This document shows positions 13,001 through 25,046 of a stretch of DNA of 64,000 bases, piece by piece. The translations under genes were made by a program, and so were the position numbers. Position 1 is the first letter of the stretch, and each line of letters begins with the position of its first letter. This stretch comes from Pyrenochaeta sp. MPI-SDFR-AT-0127 (lineage: Eukaryota; Ascomycota; Dothideomycetes; Pleosporales; Cucurbitariaceae): positions 1,054,001-1,118,000 of the forward strand of contig JAGTJM010000005.1 in the NCBI GenBank assembly GCA_020747015.1, in the 5' to 3' direction. Under the pieces are notes generated by a model. That model ran no database searches. It was not told where the DNA came from and saw only the letters and a program-made list of their open reading frames with translations.

Positions 13001-14133
13001 ACGACGACACTTTTTTACCTGATGAGCACAAGGTTCGGAGATTACTTGATTTTGCCTTGGCAGAATGTGCGCGATGGACAGACAGCGAAAAGCACCATGA
13101 CAGCATGCTTTGCCAAGCTGTGCCACTTGTCTTGGAGTCAGATGACATTCAACTCTTTACACGCCTAATCCATTATTACGTCCGTGACCAACAGCAATTT
13201 GCCGTTGTATTGGTCGCGGTAGTTCGAGGAGGTCATGTCAGATGGCAGGTACTAGAGACGTTGTTATATCATAGATTTTCTGGACAAGGCGAAAACAAAG
13301 ATATGTGGGAAATCCTTTTCGCACTCTATCAATGTTCTCGCACGCTCGAATCAATCGTACCCTATGATACCGAAGCATTCACTAGAATGAGTTTCAGGAT
13401 TCTACAATCTCTGCTTATTTTTATCCTGGCCGTCTGGAAGCAACCACGCCACCTACCGCGAATGGTCAGCGTTCTTAAGGATAGGACATCACACCTCCAA
13501 TTTCCACTCTATCTAGGAGAGGTTGATTGGAGAAGAACCTCCTTTGGAACAGAAGAATTGTACAACGCCATTCGAAAGCTCGAAGGACACACCTTGGCTT
13601 CAGACGCTCTCGCCATACATCGCCTTGCAGACTTGTTTAAGGATTTAGATGATGGATATTTGTCGGATGAGGACATAAATGAGCTCCCTGTTCATATTAT
13701 CGACATACTCGACGATGTTGGGCTACTCTTCAGCGCTGAAGGGTTTGAGAGTGATGGTATTCATTGTCTCCGAGCGGCAATCGAGAAATTGTCCTGCCTC
13801 GTGGTTCAGAAGCTTGTTCCTTTCTACACTAATTTCTTGGAAGACGAACAGAATGCCGACATGAGCAGAGAAATCATCAAGTCCGCCGCGGTTGCTGATG
13901 CAAAGAAAAGTCTTGTAGTCGTGTCTTTGACAGGGAGTCAAGAACCTATGTCATTGATTCCAGATGATAACACAGTCGCGGGGTGTCTGTCTGGGATACA
14001 GTGGCCTGAGTCTGTCCTAAAAGGTGTTAGGGATGGCTATGTTCTTCCAGAGCAATGGCTTTTGGATCTGATGCCATCTATCAAGAGAGGATATTGGCTA
14101 CGGACGATGGGTTTCGATTCGCTAATCAAGTAG
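10042..14133 (+). CDS. Fungal NLR: N-terminal DUF7708-like domain - NACHT - long C-terminal region
   Basis: Four exons, 10042-10350, 10516-10720, 10766-11738 and 11808-14133, give about 1270 residues. The introns are 10351-10515, 10721-10765 (only 45 nt) and 11739-11807. Every join keeps the frame, and the last one rebuilds GANGMYLWVKFQL, the usual motif after a NACHT core. Residues 1-230 resemble the helical DUF7708-type N-terminus of fungal STAND proteins. The NACHT follows, with Walker A GIPGSGKSV (Lys299) and Walker B YIILDGLDQL (about 390-400), and then a winged-helix region with ARRPLTLTELEEAV and FAHHTVQQFL. The last 600 or so residues show no ankyrin, WD40 or TPR period that I can see. 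A role in self/non-self recognition or cell death is inferred from architecture only. The gene is on the same strand as the other NACHT gene but is not a duplicate of it, since the termini differ. Confidence 0.87.
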
Positions 14134-14510
14134 ATTATTGACCAATAAGAATCTTCATTATAAACACATCGTTCAGTTCCTATACTCTGCATCCATGACG
14201 GTCATTTACACTTCCTTTCGCGAATGCGTTTATAACTGGAAACTCACCGTCGTGGCACTCTTTGTACTTCCGGGAACCTTCAACTTCACGGCCATGGAAC
14301 CCCACTGTTGACGAACTCAGGCTAATACACTCCCTGAGCAAAGCTTGGGGATTTGTGCGAGGATCGAATTACAACCGAGTCTCGCAAGTATGCCAGACCG
14401 ACACTTCAGTATGGAGGTAGTTTCTTATCATGTTTATCTCGACGCCGGGTCCTGTTCCCCTCTTCTCTTTGCATCTCATACCGCACGTAGCTCAACTCAC
14501 GTAGTGTTAT
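14134..14510. other. Intergenic, convergent 3' ends
   Basis: This is a short gap between convergent genes. Nothing recognisable is present. Confidence 0.55.
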
Positions 14511-15582
14511 TTACACTCCCCCACCCCATCCTAATACGCCAGCAACTAGCAACCCCAGTAGAGCATCCCAACCTAATGCTTTGACCGCATACCCTCCCCC
14601 TCCAAACGCACTCAGCACATCCTTGAGATTTAATTCCTTCCTTGCCATTGCGGCATTCGCGACCACAAACCCTCCAGCAACGGTAATGCACTTGACAACC
14701 TCCTCGTCCCTCAGACTCAGCAGAGAAAAGTGCGGCAGCAGCAAAATAGCGCGCTCGAATAAAACGAGAGTACTGAAAATAGGATGACTGCGAAGTGAAG
14801 GCAGAGCCAGAAGCGAAGCATTGAGCAGGATATTAGGAAGTTGAAGAGACGCTTTTGGTTTAAGTCGTTGAGGTGGGGATGAAGCGTTGTCCTTGCCAAT
14901 ATCGGAATTTGGCGTCGTGGACTGTATATCCGGGGATGAAAGATGTAATTCGATAATGAAAAGTGCTGCTGTGAAGCTTATAGGTAGAATCTGACTGAGA
15001 AGGATAAAAGTACGCATCGTTTGCGTATCGATGCGACGTCTCCGCGCTATGAGCAGTGAGTATTCCATCTCCCACGAAACGAGTCGAGGCTGTAGAACTA
15101 CCTTTCTGAGCTATCCAGATGTTCCAGAACCAGGTTGCTATTATTGCAGCCTGAGTCCATACCGTATTCGGCGCATCTTTGACCAAGTCATGCGCGAAAT
15201 CTTGAAATAGCGATGAGTTTAACATCCACCTCTTCAGCTTTTCTGGAGATATAGCGGAAGGGCTAAAACTCTTATCGCCATTCCACTGCATGTAGTGGGA
15301 AATTAGAAAACTGAGCATGTTGTACGATAACGTTGCGAAGCTGATGGATGCAAGGAAGGCGTAGATCTTGATGTGTCGCGCCCTTGCACTTCTAGTAGCA
15401 TTGAGTTTCTCATCCTTCGTTGTACTGCCAAATATAGTGATATATCGACTATAAAGCGAATACGCAATCGTGGTTGTCGCGTACAGTGCAGCAAGAATAT
15501 ATGAAAGGAAGATTGTCGCACCAATGTAGTTGTTCGGCGGCGAGGTATAATGCAGCAACGAGTCATAGCCTGGAACGTCCAT
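14511..15582 (-). CDS. Predicted multi-pass membrane protein, unknown function
   Basis: Exons 15582-15102 and 15046-14511 flank a 55-nt intron (GTAGTT to CATAG). The join WIAQK/ARRRRIDTQ keeps the frame and gives 338 residues. Hydrophobic segments are visible at about residues 20-45, 75-97, 140-160, 178-198 and two to three more in the C-terminal half, which ends with GLLVAGVLGWGGGV. A Ser/Pro-rich hydrophilic loop lies between the third and fourth pairs. There is no signal peptide. I do not recognise the family; it looks like an endomembrane integral protein conserved in fungi. Reading through the intron would give a different, hydrophilic tail of about 80 residues that stops at 14860, so splicing matters here. 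Confidence 0.72.
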
Positions 15583-16448
15583 GATTAATTCTAACGAGGA
15601 AAAAAAAAGGAACCAATTTGAAAAGACGATTTGAAAACAAGAATATATTATGGGGCAAAAACAAATTCAGCGAAAATGTAAAGGCCAGATGTCGAAGCAT
15701 CAAAGTGCCAGATGCCTGACGTCATGAGACAATCGGTGTCTGAGAACTCGGGCGACGACACACGTTCGGCTAACTATGAACCCCAGACAATGATACTGCC
15801 CAGAACAAAAAGTGCAAACATGGTTTGAGTTTGGCCATGTCGCGTTGGCGGATATTAGAAAAATATTACATTGATGATTATCAACAGTCGCCCACCGTTT
15901 TTGACTTACATAGGGGCCCTTGCAATACTTCATTTAAACCAAGATCAAGCATTTATTGAATTCGCGATGCCCAAGGAATCGTCTCCTACCTTCTGTGCTT
16001 CTCATTTTCAGCTGTTGCAGGGAACAAGAGAAGGCGAACTGCCAACAATCTGCCGCACCAACATATGGGGCAGGAGAGCATGGAAGAGAAGAATTGCATA
16101 AAGACAAAGATGTGAGATCTCGAATTTTATGGGTAGCGAGCCCCATCTTATTGATGTATGAACGATTCTGAAAGACAGCATAAGTATATTAAGTTACAGG
16201 ACTAGTTTTGTTTCGCGGTACTGTCGCGTAGAAACCTCCCGCGACTTTCTCAGGACGATAGCGCACGTGCGGCCACCTGCTATAGAGATTTTCCTTGGAA
16301 ATAAAACGCAAAAGCGGACAATTATAAAGGCCGCCGAATAATCCGAAACCCACAGCGACTGGGCGATATGTTCACGCTCGCATCTGCACCGACTTCGCTA
16401 AAGGTGACTAAAAATGCATCAACGAAAGGCCAAAAGCATATGGTCCCA
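15583..16448. other. Intergenic upstream of the membrane protein gene
   Basis: This stretch holds the promoter of the 14.5-15.6 kb gene and the 3' region of the Mam3-like gene. Only short frames without recognisable products are present. Confidence 0.5.
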
Positions 16449-18844
16449 TCACCTGTTTCCAAGTAAGGGCTGCGTCTCGCTGCTTTCTCCCGCACTGCCC
16501 TTCTTCTTCTTACCTCGCTTCTTCCTCTTCTTTTTGCTTGCGCCTTTGCCACTAGCATTCGCCGACTCCGCATCCGAGTGCTTCTGATCTTGAGCGCCGT
16601 CAGCGTGTCTACCGGTATCTTTGTCCTCGGAGTCACTAGAACTTGTAGTCTCCAAGACAATCTTCTTGATACCATTTACATCCACGACATTCTCGGAGAT
16701 GCTACCACTCCGAGCTGTGTGGCGCTTTTTAGGAGGGCTTCGTGAGCGCGATTTTATGGAATGAAGCGAACCGATGGTACTGACAGACCGCGAACGTCCT
16801 CTTGAGCCATGATTCTCATCCTTGTTGTTGACATTTAAATGTGCATTCTCGTCGTTCTCACCTGCTGTGGCTTTGGGAGAGAGGACATCTTCATCTGCAG
16901 CTCTTTGCCCAGAACGTCCCGACTTCCAGGACACGCGATCGCCACTAGGAGCCATGGTACCATATCCCACGGCTAGACTATGGACACCATCGCTAGCCTC
17001 GCGACCTGCAGATGCTAATAAGCCCTCACCGATGCCACCTTCCGGAGCATGCGAATCCTCGGCCACCACGCTGCGTGAAGGCGGTCGTTCCAGTTCGGCC
17101 AGTCGTTCATTCTCAGGAATCGTGTTAGGGATGTCGGGTACGGTGCTAGACTGAGCACCAGGTTTGATCTTGACAGTATTGATGCGCGTGGTCTTTGGTC
17201 TATTTGCAGCATTTGATGGGCCCAAGTGCTTCAAATGTTGAAGGACGTCTGGATCATCACTCGACAAGGGTCCTATTGTAGCCTTACTGCCGCTGCTGCG
17301 ACGTCGTAGCATGAACGAAGGCTTGGGCGGACCATCAGACATCTCGGGCAACGACAATTTCCGAGGAGCGGTACCATTCTGTTCGGTTTCCGCATCGCCG
17401 TCTATTATAGGTTGCTCGGAAGCCTTTCGGGAGACATCAGTGATGACTTTGCCTCTCGGAACGCGTGCGCGGGGGGCTGGAGCCATGCGGCGGATCGCTT
17501 TGTGAACGTCGATGAAGACGTCAGACTCGTCGATGATTTCCCTGTCAAAGTCAGTGGCTGTCCAGACATGGCAATTGCAATGACTTACTCTCCAATAAGC
17601 TCTTCGATAACGTCCTCCAGGGTGACTACACCCACAGCACCGCGAGCCTCGGCTGGGAATTCAGATACCAGCACCATGTGGGATTTGCCCTCTTGGAAGA
17701 AGTTGAGGATATCCAAGCAGCTCGTCTCAGGACGCGTCTCAGGGAGGGTGGCCAGGGCGAAGTCGCGCACGCGCTGTGCATCCTCGGGGTCGTAGGTGAT
17801 GAGCATCTTGACCAGCAACATGCCAACGAAGTTGTTCCTATTTTCAGGAGTGTGGATAGGAATGCGAGAGTAACCAGCAGAAAGGATGTTGTCCATCATC
17901 TTCTCGTCCAAGACGGTATCAGACGACATGGTGAAGACGTCCTTCATGGGCGTCATGATGTTGCCAACGGCTTTAGCCTTGAGGTCTAACACGGCAGTAA
18001 TGATGGTGACTTCGTCCTCGTTGAGACGTTCGTGCTCCAGTCCCAACGACTGGTGCAGGCTGACCAGCGTCTTCAAACCACCCTTTTTGTATACCGTTCC
18101 GTGGTCCTCGCCGAGAAGGTAATCGAGGAGCTTGGCGGTAGGCCAAGCAGCGATGCCCATAATATACATGAGCGCGAGCACAATGGGCGACATGAAGGCG
18201 CCAATTGGCAGACCGTACCTAACGCAGATGGATTGGGGGACGACCTCGCCGAAGATGACTGAGCCAATTAGTGATGCGAGAAGAAGTTGGGCTGAGATGC
18301 ACATACCGATGAGCACAGTAGAACTGACGACGGCAGGCCAGCCCCCACCAAGAGACCTGTCCAGCACTATAGGAAGAGTTTCGTTGGTGATGACGTTGCT
18401 GAGGAGCAGAGTGACCAGGACCCAGTGCTTGCCTCTGTTCAAGAGGCGCAGCACTCTGGCAGCATTCTTGCGCTCATGGGCGTCACCAGAGTGGGCGAGG
18501 ACCTGGAGGTAGATTTCATCCTGGCCCATCAAGCTGCATAGCACGTGTTAGCACACTGTTGCACAAGGAGCACCGTGGTAAACATACGCAATGGTCAGGC
18601 CGGCAAAGACGCCGCCGGCCAAAACAAGAGCAATTGCGATGCCCAGGTACAGCCACAGACCCGCATCGTTGGGCGACTTTGGCAGGTCGTCGTCGGCGAG
18701 GGCGTGGACAATGCCTCCAAACGGCATGGGAAGCGCCTTGACGAGAGGCGCGAAGGCGTGGAAGAGGCCGATGAGGAGCACGTTGACGCGAGCAGACACG
18801 CCATTGCCCGGGCGCGAGCGAGCAGAGCTCATGGCGGCGGCCAT
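16449..18844 (-). CDS. MAM3: CNNM/Mam3-type DUF21-CBS membrane transporter
   Basis: Three exons, 18844-18588, 18533-17589 and 17541-16449, encode about 764 residues. The introns are 18534-18587 (GTATGT to TGCAG) and 17542-17588 (GTAAGT to GACAG). The joins rebuild the conserved GLTIALMGQDEIYLQV and LIGEEIIDESDVFIDV. A first helix near residues 22-40 precedes the DUF21 membrane core (about 65-245; SVIFGEVVPQSICVRYG). A CBS pair follows (about 265-400; IMTPMKDVFTMSSD and SRIPIHTPENRNNFVG). The C-tail is long, Ser/Arg-rich and ends in a Lys-rich block and ETQPLLGNR, where the acidic-dileucine-like LL may direct vacuolar sorting. Yeast Mam3 acts at the vacuolar membrane in metal homeostasis, and animal CNNMs in magnesium transport. 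The start was chosen at the first ATG that leaves a normal N-terminus; the frame is open further upstream. Confidence 0.9.
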
Positions 18845-19499
18845 AGCTAGATGGATTAGAGCACCGAAGTGCGGGAGATGAGGATGAACTCCGTCTGGAT
18901 GGGGCCTCACGGATGGGGTGGACAGAGAGCGAGAGGGTTGGTGCGCGACGCAAAGAATAATGATGCGGGAGCCGCCGTTCCAGTGCGTCTGTGCACGGGG
19001 GGGCGGAACTGGCGCTCGCAGGCAGTCTCTCCGCCTCTCAGTCTCTGTCAGTCTCACAAAGCAGACGCAGAGCAATAGCCAAGCACGAAAAAGCTGGGCC
19101 TAGGAAGCGCCTCGATGTTCGCGGCAGCTCCGTTCACGATGCTGCGCGACTCCTGAGCCTCAATGGCCAAGGATTCGCGCTGCGACAGGAAAAAGCTTTT
19201 GCTTAGTCCCCGCTGCCGTTCGAACCGTTTTGGCGACCAAACGCCATGGGAGCCGTAGCCTCGATCGTCATCGTGCATCAGTGCGCCAGTGCAAGCCAGG
19301 ATCACGTGGCTTGTCCGCCTTCCCCGCCAGTTTCGCGCTTAACTCCGCAAGGCTGGAAGGGGAAGCTGGAGAGCCGCTGGTAGCCGTCACATACAACCGC
19401 ACAACCGGCTCATGCGGTTTGCTCGCCCAGCATGTCCCTACTTTTGTCTCTGCCATTCTGTGCCTTCTGGACAGACTGTCTGCTCTCCTGTTCGTGACC
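18845..19499. promoter_or_regulatory. Shared divergent promoter region, MAM3-type gene and E1 beta gene
   Basis: About 655 bp separates two genes transcribed apart, so both promoters must lie here. The sequence is GC-rich with CT/AG tracts around 19030-19060. I can assign no specific transcription-factor site. Confidence 0.5.
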
Positions 19500-20826
19500 A
19501 TGGCCTCCAAGACGCCCTCCATACGCGCATTGTCGCGATACCTCCTTCGCCCTCAGGCCTCGCTTCATCCCCGTTGTGTCCAGCGCGCCCACGCCAAACA
19601 ATACTCTGCTGCTGCAGCTGGGGCACGCCTCAATGGCACCGTGGAATATGACACTACGCCCATTCTCCACCACACGGCAAAGTCAACCCTCTCCAATCCA
19701 GAGTTGCCAGCAGACATCCGCAAAGGCCAAACGAAGCGCATAAACCTCTACACCGCCGTCAACGAAGCACTGCGGCATGCACTACAAACAGACGAAAGGG
19801 TGCTGGTATTCGGCGAGGATATCCAGTTTGGAGGCGTCTTCAGGTGTACCATGAATCTTGCAGCAGACTTTGGCACAGAGCGCGTCTTCAACACCCCATT
19901 GAGCGAGCAGGGTCTGGTTGGATTCGCAGTAGGAGCGGCTGCCGAGGGCATGAAGCCAGTTGCAGAGATCCAATTTGCAGACTATGTCTTCCCCGCATTC
20001 GACCAGATACACAACGAGGTAGCCAAGTATAGGTACAGGTCTGGAAGCACTGGTGTGAACTGTGGTGGTTTAGTGATTCGCATGCCCAGTGGCAGTGTAG
20101 GGCATGGCGCCCTGTAAGACATGCAGATCATATTCTCAGATACGTCAAGGTACTAACATATCGCTCCAGATATCACACACAATCTCCCGAAGCTCTCTTC
20201 ACTCACACACCTGGTCTTCGCGTCGTAATACCGCGTTCTCCAGTTCAAGCTAAAGGTCTCCTGCTCTCCGCAATTCGCAGCCAGGACCCAGTCATTTTCA
20301 TGGAACCCAAGATTCTGTATCGCGCTGCCGTTGAGCAAGTCCCCGTGGACGCCTTCTACCTCCCCCTCGACAAAGCTGAGGTGCTCAAGACTGGTAAAGA
20401 TCTTACTATCGTCTCCTACGGAACGCCACTCTACACATGCTCGGCCGCAATAGAAGCAGCGGAAAGAGATTTCGGCTGCAGTGTGGAACTGATTGACCTA
20501 CGGACCATATACCCATGGGACCGAAAGACGGTGTTGGAGAGTGTAAGGAAAACTGGACGGGCAATCGTCGTGCACGAGAGTATGATGAATGCCGGTGTTG
20601 GCGCAGAAGTTGCAGCTACGATACAGGAACAAGCATTTCTAAGGCTAGAAGCACCAGTCAAGAGAGTCACAGGATGGGCCACCCATACCGGTCTGATGTT
20701 TGAAAAGTTTGTCATTCCAGATGTAACCAGTAAGTCATGATTTAGCCCCCAAATTCAGCCTTGCAACACGCCGACTGACAACAACCAGGGGTTTATGATG
20801 CAATCAAAAAGACAATAGACTACTAA
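19500..20826 (+). CDS. Branched-chain 2-oxoacid dehydrogenase E1 subunit beta, mitochondrial
   Basis: Exons 19500-20113, 20170-20729 and 20789-20826 encode 403 residues. The introns 20114-20169 (GTAAGA to TCCAG) and 20730-20788 (GTAAGT to CCAG) rejoin GHGALYHTQSPEA and DVTRVYDAIKK. The first 40 or so residues are rich in Arg, Ser and Ala without acids, as expected for a mitochondrial presequence. The body has the family motifs VFGEDIQFGGVFRCT, FNTPLSEQGLVGFAVGAA, EIQFADYVFPAFDQI, YRSGSTGVNCGGLVIRMPSG and LIDLRTIYPWD. The protein pairs with E1 alpha in the thiamine-diphosphate decarboxylase of the complex that breaks down 2-oxoacids from Leu, Ile and Val. The last exon is only 38 nt and is missed without splicing. 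Confidence 0.95.
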
Positions 20827-21284
20827 GTGCAAATAGAACAAAATTCAAATGATATCGCAGCTTCACGTTTAGCAAGTGCATCAATGTTTGCTTTTTGCCA
20901 TGGTGCACTTCAATGGGCATCGTCTGTGCAGTCGAGTTACCGTGGAGCCCCAGCTTCGCGCTCGAGCCTCGCGCTTTGTAGTTGGCGCAAGGCTGTGCTG
21001 CATATTCCCCCCTGTTGTTCTCATGTATGGAGTCACGTCATTGGTCATTAATGGGAACATCTCTTCCTATCGCCTATCTCTTCTCGTATTATGCTTAACC
21101 ACTTCGCACGTAAGCCGACAATGGCTGAATCAACACTTAGCAAATAAGCGCCCTCACTGGCGTGCCTCTGCCCTTCGCATTTTTCAGCCTTTTCCTTCTC
21201 TACACCACTTACAAACATTACCTTGACAGTTTTAAGGACGCAGCTGTTCGCGCCTTCCCATCGTTGTGGTGGGCCAAGGCCATC
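20827..21284. other. Intergenic
   Basis: This holds the 3' end of the E1 beta gene and the promoter of the next gene. Nothing else is recognisable. Confidence 0.5.
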
Positions 21285-23895
21285 ATGGCTCCTGCCTCCA
21301 GCACATCCACTGGCAGTGGCGCGCCAACATCCTTACCCCTCAATCCTCAGCCTACGCTGTCATCTGGTTTTGCAGGCGAAGAGTTCTCCAACAATCTCTT
21401 CTCAGACCTGGCCCCTCTTCTGACCTTGTTCGGAGAGCAAGTTACTAAGCAGTTCCTCAGCATGGCGCTTGGCTGGGCGGACAACATTCTTCTCGCCATG
21501 GGACCGTTGGGAGTGATCACTGCTGTTGTTTCGGCGATCAGAATTGGGGGTGTCAGGTTCATGAAAGCTTTGGTCGGCCGGTTAGTATTTTGACATCGAT
21601 TTGCAAAATGTTGCATGGTGGGCTGAGCGAATATATAGGGCGCGAGAAAATCAGGCGACAGCAGAGGTGGAGCTACTATCGTCAACTTCAGAAAACGTCT
21701 CTGAACTGTGGAACGGCAGGGAGATCGTTCGGCAACTAGGTCATGCTCCCACTAAAGAGCTCATTGTCTATTCTGGAGATACACCAAACGATGAAATCCG
21801 AATTGCCACTCTTCACGAAGCTTGCCGACAGAAAGTGCTTAACGAAGTGCTTAGGGAAGTTAGACTGGTAGGGACATCAGAACAGCCCCGTTTTACGTCC
21901 CAGCATCTCTCTGCGCAGCCTCCAAATATAGCGCTCAACATAGACAAGGCGGCGCCGAGCGACCAGGAAGTCTGGACCTTAGCAGTACTGGGAGTGGCAC
22001 TGCAAGCCGTTGCGCTAGTAATCCCAGCAATTATGACTTATCACTGGAAAGAGAAAAAAGGTAACTCCACGGTGCAGCGTTATGCGTATCCCGTCTTCCT
22101 ACTTGGGTCCTGTGCACTCTTCATTGGCATGGCCCTGTGTTCGCGCATCATTGAAACAAGGACGATGGAGCAAACCTTTAGGCCTCCCAAGCCGAACACA
22201 ATCAAAACAATCTTCCGTCTCCAGATGGCTTGCACAATGGGCGATCAGGACTTCGCTCCATTTGTCATTCTGAACTCAGCAGACAATAAATGCATCCGCA
22301 CATCAAGATCGCTCCAGAAGGCAACCTTCGAGAAGAGAACGAAAACCGAAACGTATTTGTATAAGGCTAGGACAGTAATTGCTGTCTTCCTTGCTCTCTC
22401 CGGCTTTATATGCCAGTTTGTCGGGTTGAGAGCGTTACACTGGTCTGCTACCATCATTCAGCTTGGAGTTACCGTTATCATGACTGGTCTCCGCTCCTAC
22501 GTACGGAGAGGAATTTCACGTAAACCGAAAGCTCTTGAGCTTCGTAGATCGGATCCCGACTGGATAGCACTGTCTGTAGGGGCAGCATGTCTGTTTGGAT
22601 GGCCTACAAATGAAAGAGTATGGCCTGAACACTCCTGTCCTTCTCTAGACATTTGTACAGGTGGCTACGGTTTCGATATAGGTCCCCAAGAGATGAGTGA
22701 TAATTCTTCTATCAAAGAAATTAGGTTCTTTTGCACTCCAGGTGGTGCACCAACTCGGTTCACACGGAAAGGACGTGAGACGCACACAATTGTGTGGACG
22801 ACGACCAACAATGCCGTACATATTCGACCTTGCAATCTCTGGGAGTCTGCTCGTATGGAGGAGCGCTCAGATCCATCCACGATAACTACCGCAGACCCTA
22901 GGATTACTCTACGAGACATGTTGCATCCCTTCTCCAAGACAGAAGACCCCGGACTTGTACAACTAGCGGACAGCCTTATGCAGGCCATGAAACGTACCAT
23001 AGAGCTGATGCATCAGTTCAGCAACGAAAAGTACCTGGAAACGTCTAGCGATGTTGGGCGCACGCGCTTCTCATGGACGCATTTAGTGGATAATAATTTC
23101 GTTGATCATACCGGGTACTTCTCTCGACTTCAGCTCTTTTGGTCAACAGAATATCTGTTGCGTGATGAAGACAAGCGCTTGCATGCTATTCTAGCCCTCT
23201 GGATACACAGCCTTTACCTTCGTGATACCACCATTTTACTCAATATTGAACGGATGAAACAGGGAACGACGGGTATAGCCCGAGCCCGCTTCCAGAAACG
23301 CACAAGTTATATGCGATTCATCGCAAGGGGCTCTCCACGATACAAAGGAAGAGATATGATGGAACTAGATAGATGGATTGGCAAAGATCTAAGGTTGCAG
23401 TCTCTTCACACATCTCAATTTGACTCCCATAATCCATGGAACTCACCCTCACCCCGTTGGCCAATTTTCGGAGTAAGCCTTGAGCACATGGAGAACTACA
23501 CGCCCGCTACCAATAAACATGGCACTTTATCTGATCAATACGTTGCAGTAGATCTACCATATACACTACCAACACAATGCGCCCTGGAAATCTTTTCGGG
23601 CTTTATGACTGCGGTGGCTAAAGAAACGACACATCTACACAAACTTGAACTGGATGTGAGCCAGCCCGATGATAGGATGAGTACTCGCCACTGCCATGGG
23701 TTTCTTCGGGCTGTCTCTCAGGTCTTGGTAGAAGTTGGCATCGTAAATGATATACGAGATGCGAACACGGTTGTTATCCCACCGTTTGCCCGTAAAGGGC
23801 TATTACGACCACAGAAAAGCCTTCCAAAGCAGCCACATGACGTACCTGAATCAGTTCCAACAGATCCATTAACTGATCAAGGTGGATTGACCTGA
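21285..23895 (+). CDS. Fungal-specific multi-pass membrane protein, function unknown
   Basis: Exons 21285-21580 and 21639-23895 join over a 58-nt intron (GTTAGT to ATATAG), restoring VGR/ARENQATAEVELLSSTSE, and encode 850 residues. The N-terminal block (FLSMALGWADNILLAMGPLGVITAVVSA followed by AEVELLSSTSENVSELWNG) is, from my knowledge of fungal genomes, a common head that in other proteins often precedes ankyrin repeats. Here no repeats follow. Transmembrane segments are visible at about residues 205-230, 245-265, 340-360 and 368-388. The long C-terminal half (about 460 residues) is soluble-looking and unfamiliar. No catalytic motif is evident. A membrane-linked sensing role would be a guess. 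Confidence 0.7.
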
Positions 23896-24445
23896 TTACG
23901 AATCGTGAGTCTCTGGTAACATATCCTCAAGTATAATTAAAGTACAACATGATCCTCGATAGCCATTGTTTCTTCATTACATATCACGACTCGCAAGGGT
24001 GGAGAAGACCATCCTTACAACTCGTTAACATTATTTACATTTCGATTGTGAAACGGTTCGCCAGGATCCTATCCATTCTGTAAACCCAATAGCCTGGTAA
24101 TCGGACGTGTGAAACGTCGCTTTATTCCAGTGGCTTTGTTCCATGCAAATCACAGTCTTGATGATATCTGGGATCCCCAGTTCCAGAATTCCTAGCAAGG
24201 GCTCTAGCGGCGGGAGTGCCTCGCGCTAAGCGCAGTAGCGTTCCCCTACAAACAAGACGTCATGACTTTGGCATGATAGAGATTATGTCACAATTGCCCG
24301 TAGCTCCCAATAAAGTCATGAGTAGCATTGGCTGTCAATTGAGATTTCTACTTTATTTTGCCGCACCTCATCATTTCGAAATACATTCATCTTCATAGCA
24401 CAAATCTACTTCTCGTCGATTTTATATCAATATCATATTGCCATT
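23896..24445. other. Intergenic
   Basis: No supported gene is present. It should contain the promoter of the downstream peroxidase gene. Confidence 0.5.
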
Positions 24446-25046
24446 ATGGCTAGCAAAACGATTGCCATGCCGATGCTTCGTCAGGTTCTTCGTGTTGCAC
24501 CACGACAAAATAACCTCGCAGCGTCGTCGAGACGCTGCTTAAATACCGAGACGGCGCCTAGCTTGTACTCAGCACGAGCACATGTCGTCGGAGCACGAAC
24601 AGGGTACGTTACGCACCACATACCAATTCTACCCGACTCCCACATTCCTAACACTATGCAGACACGTCGATGGCGAGAACCTCAAAGTCGATCTAACCAT
24701 GGCGAAAGCGCTGGGCGGAAAAGGCGACAAGGGCAAAACGAATCCCGAAGAACTATTCGCCGCGGGCTACGGCGCGTGTTTCCAGAGCGCAATGAACGCC
24801 GTTGCTCCCACGCTCGGTGTGAAAATGCCCTCCACGCCCGAAGACTCGATTGTCGAATCGACCGTCGAACTCGTGGGGAGCATGAAGGACCTGGACATGG
24901 GTCTGCGCGTACAGCTCCTTGTCAAGGTGCGCGGACTTGAGAAGGCGGATCTGGAAAAGGTTGTGCAGAAGGCGAGGCAGGTTTGTCCGTATTCGAGGGC
25001 GACCAAGGATAATGTGTATACGACGGTGCGGTGTGAGACTATGTAG
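24446..25046 (+). CDS. Organic hydroperoxide resistance protein, Ohr/OsmC family
   Basis: Exons 24446-24603 and 24662-25046 (intron 24604-24661, GTACGT to TGCAG) encode 180 residues with the join ARTGHVDGENLKVDL. The family's two redox cysteines are both present: Cys92 in GYGACFQSAMNAV and Cys161 in QVCPYSRATKDN. Ohr enzymes reduce organic hydroperoxides, with the peroxidatic Cys resolved by the second. The first 45 or so residues are Arg/Ala/Ser-rich and look like a mitochondrial presequence, as in other fungal Ohr-like proteins. The length after the presequence fits the usual 140 or so residues of the bacterial enzymes. The neighbours give no functional hint. Confidence 0.92.
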
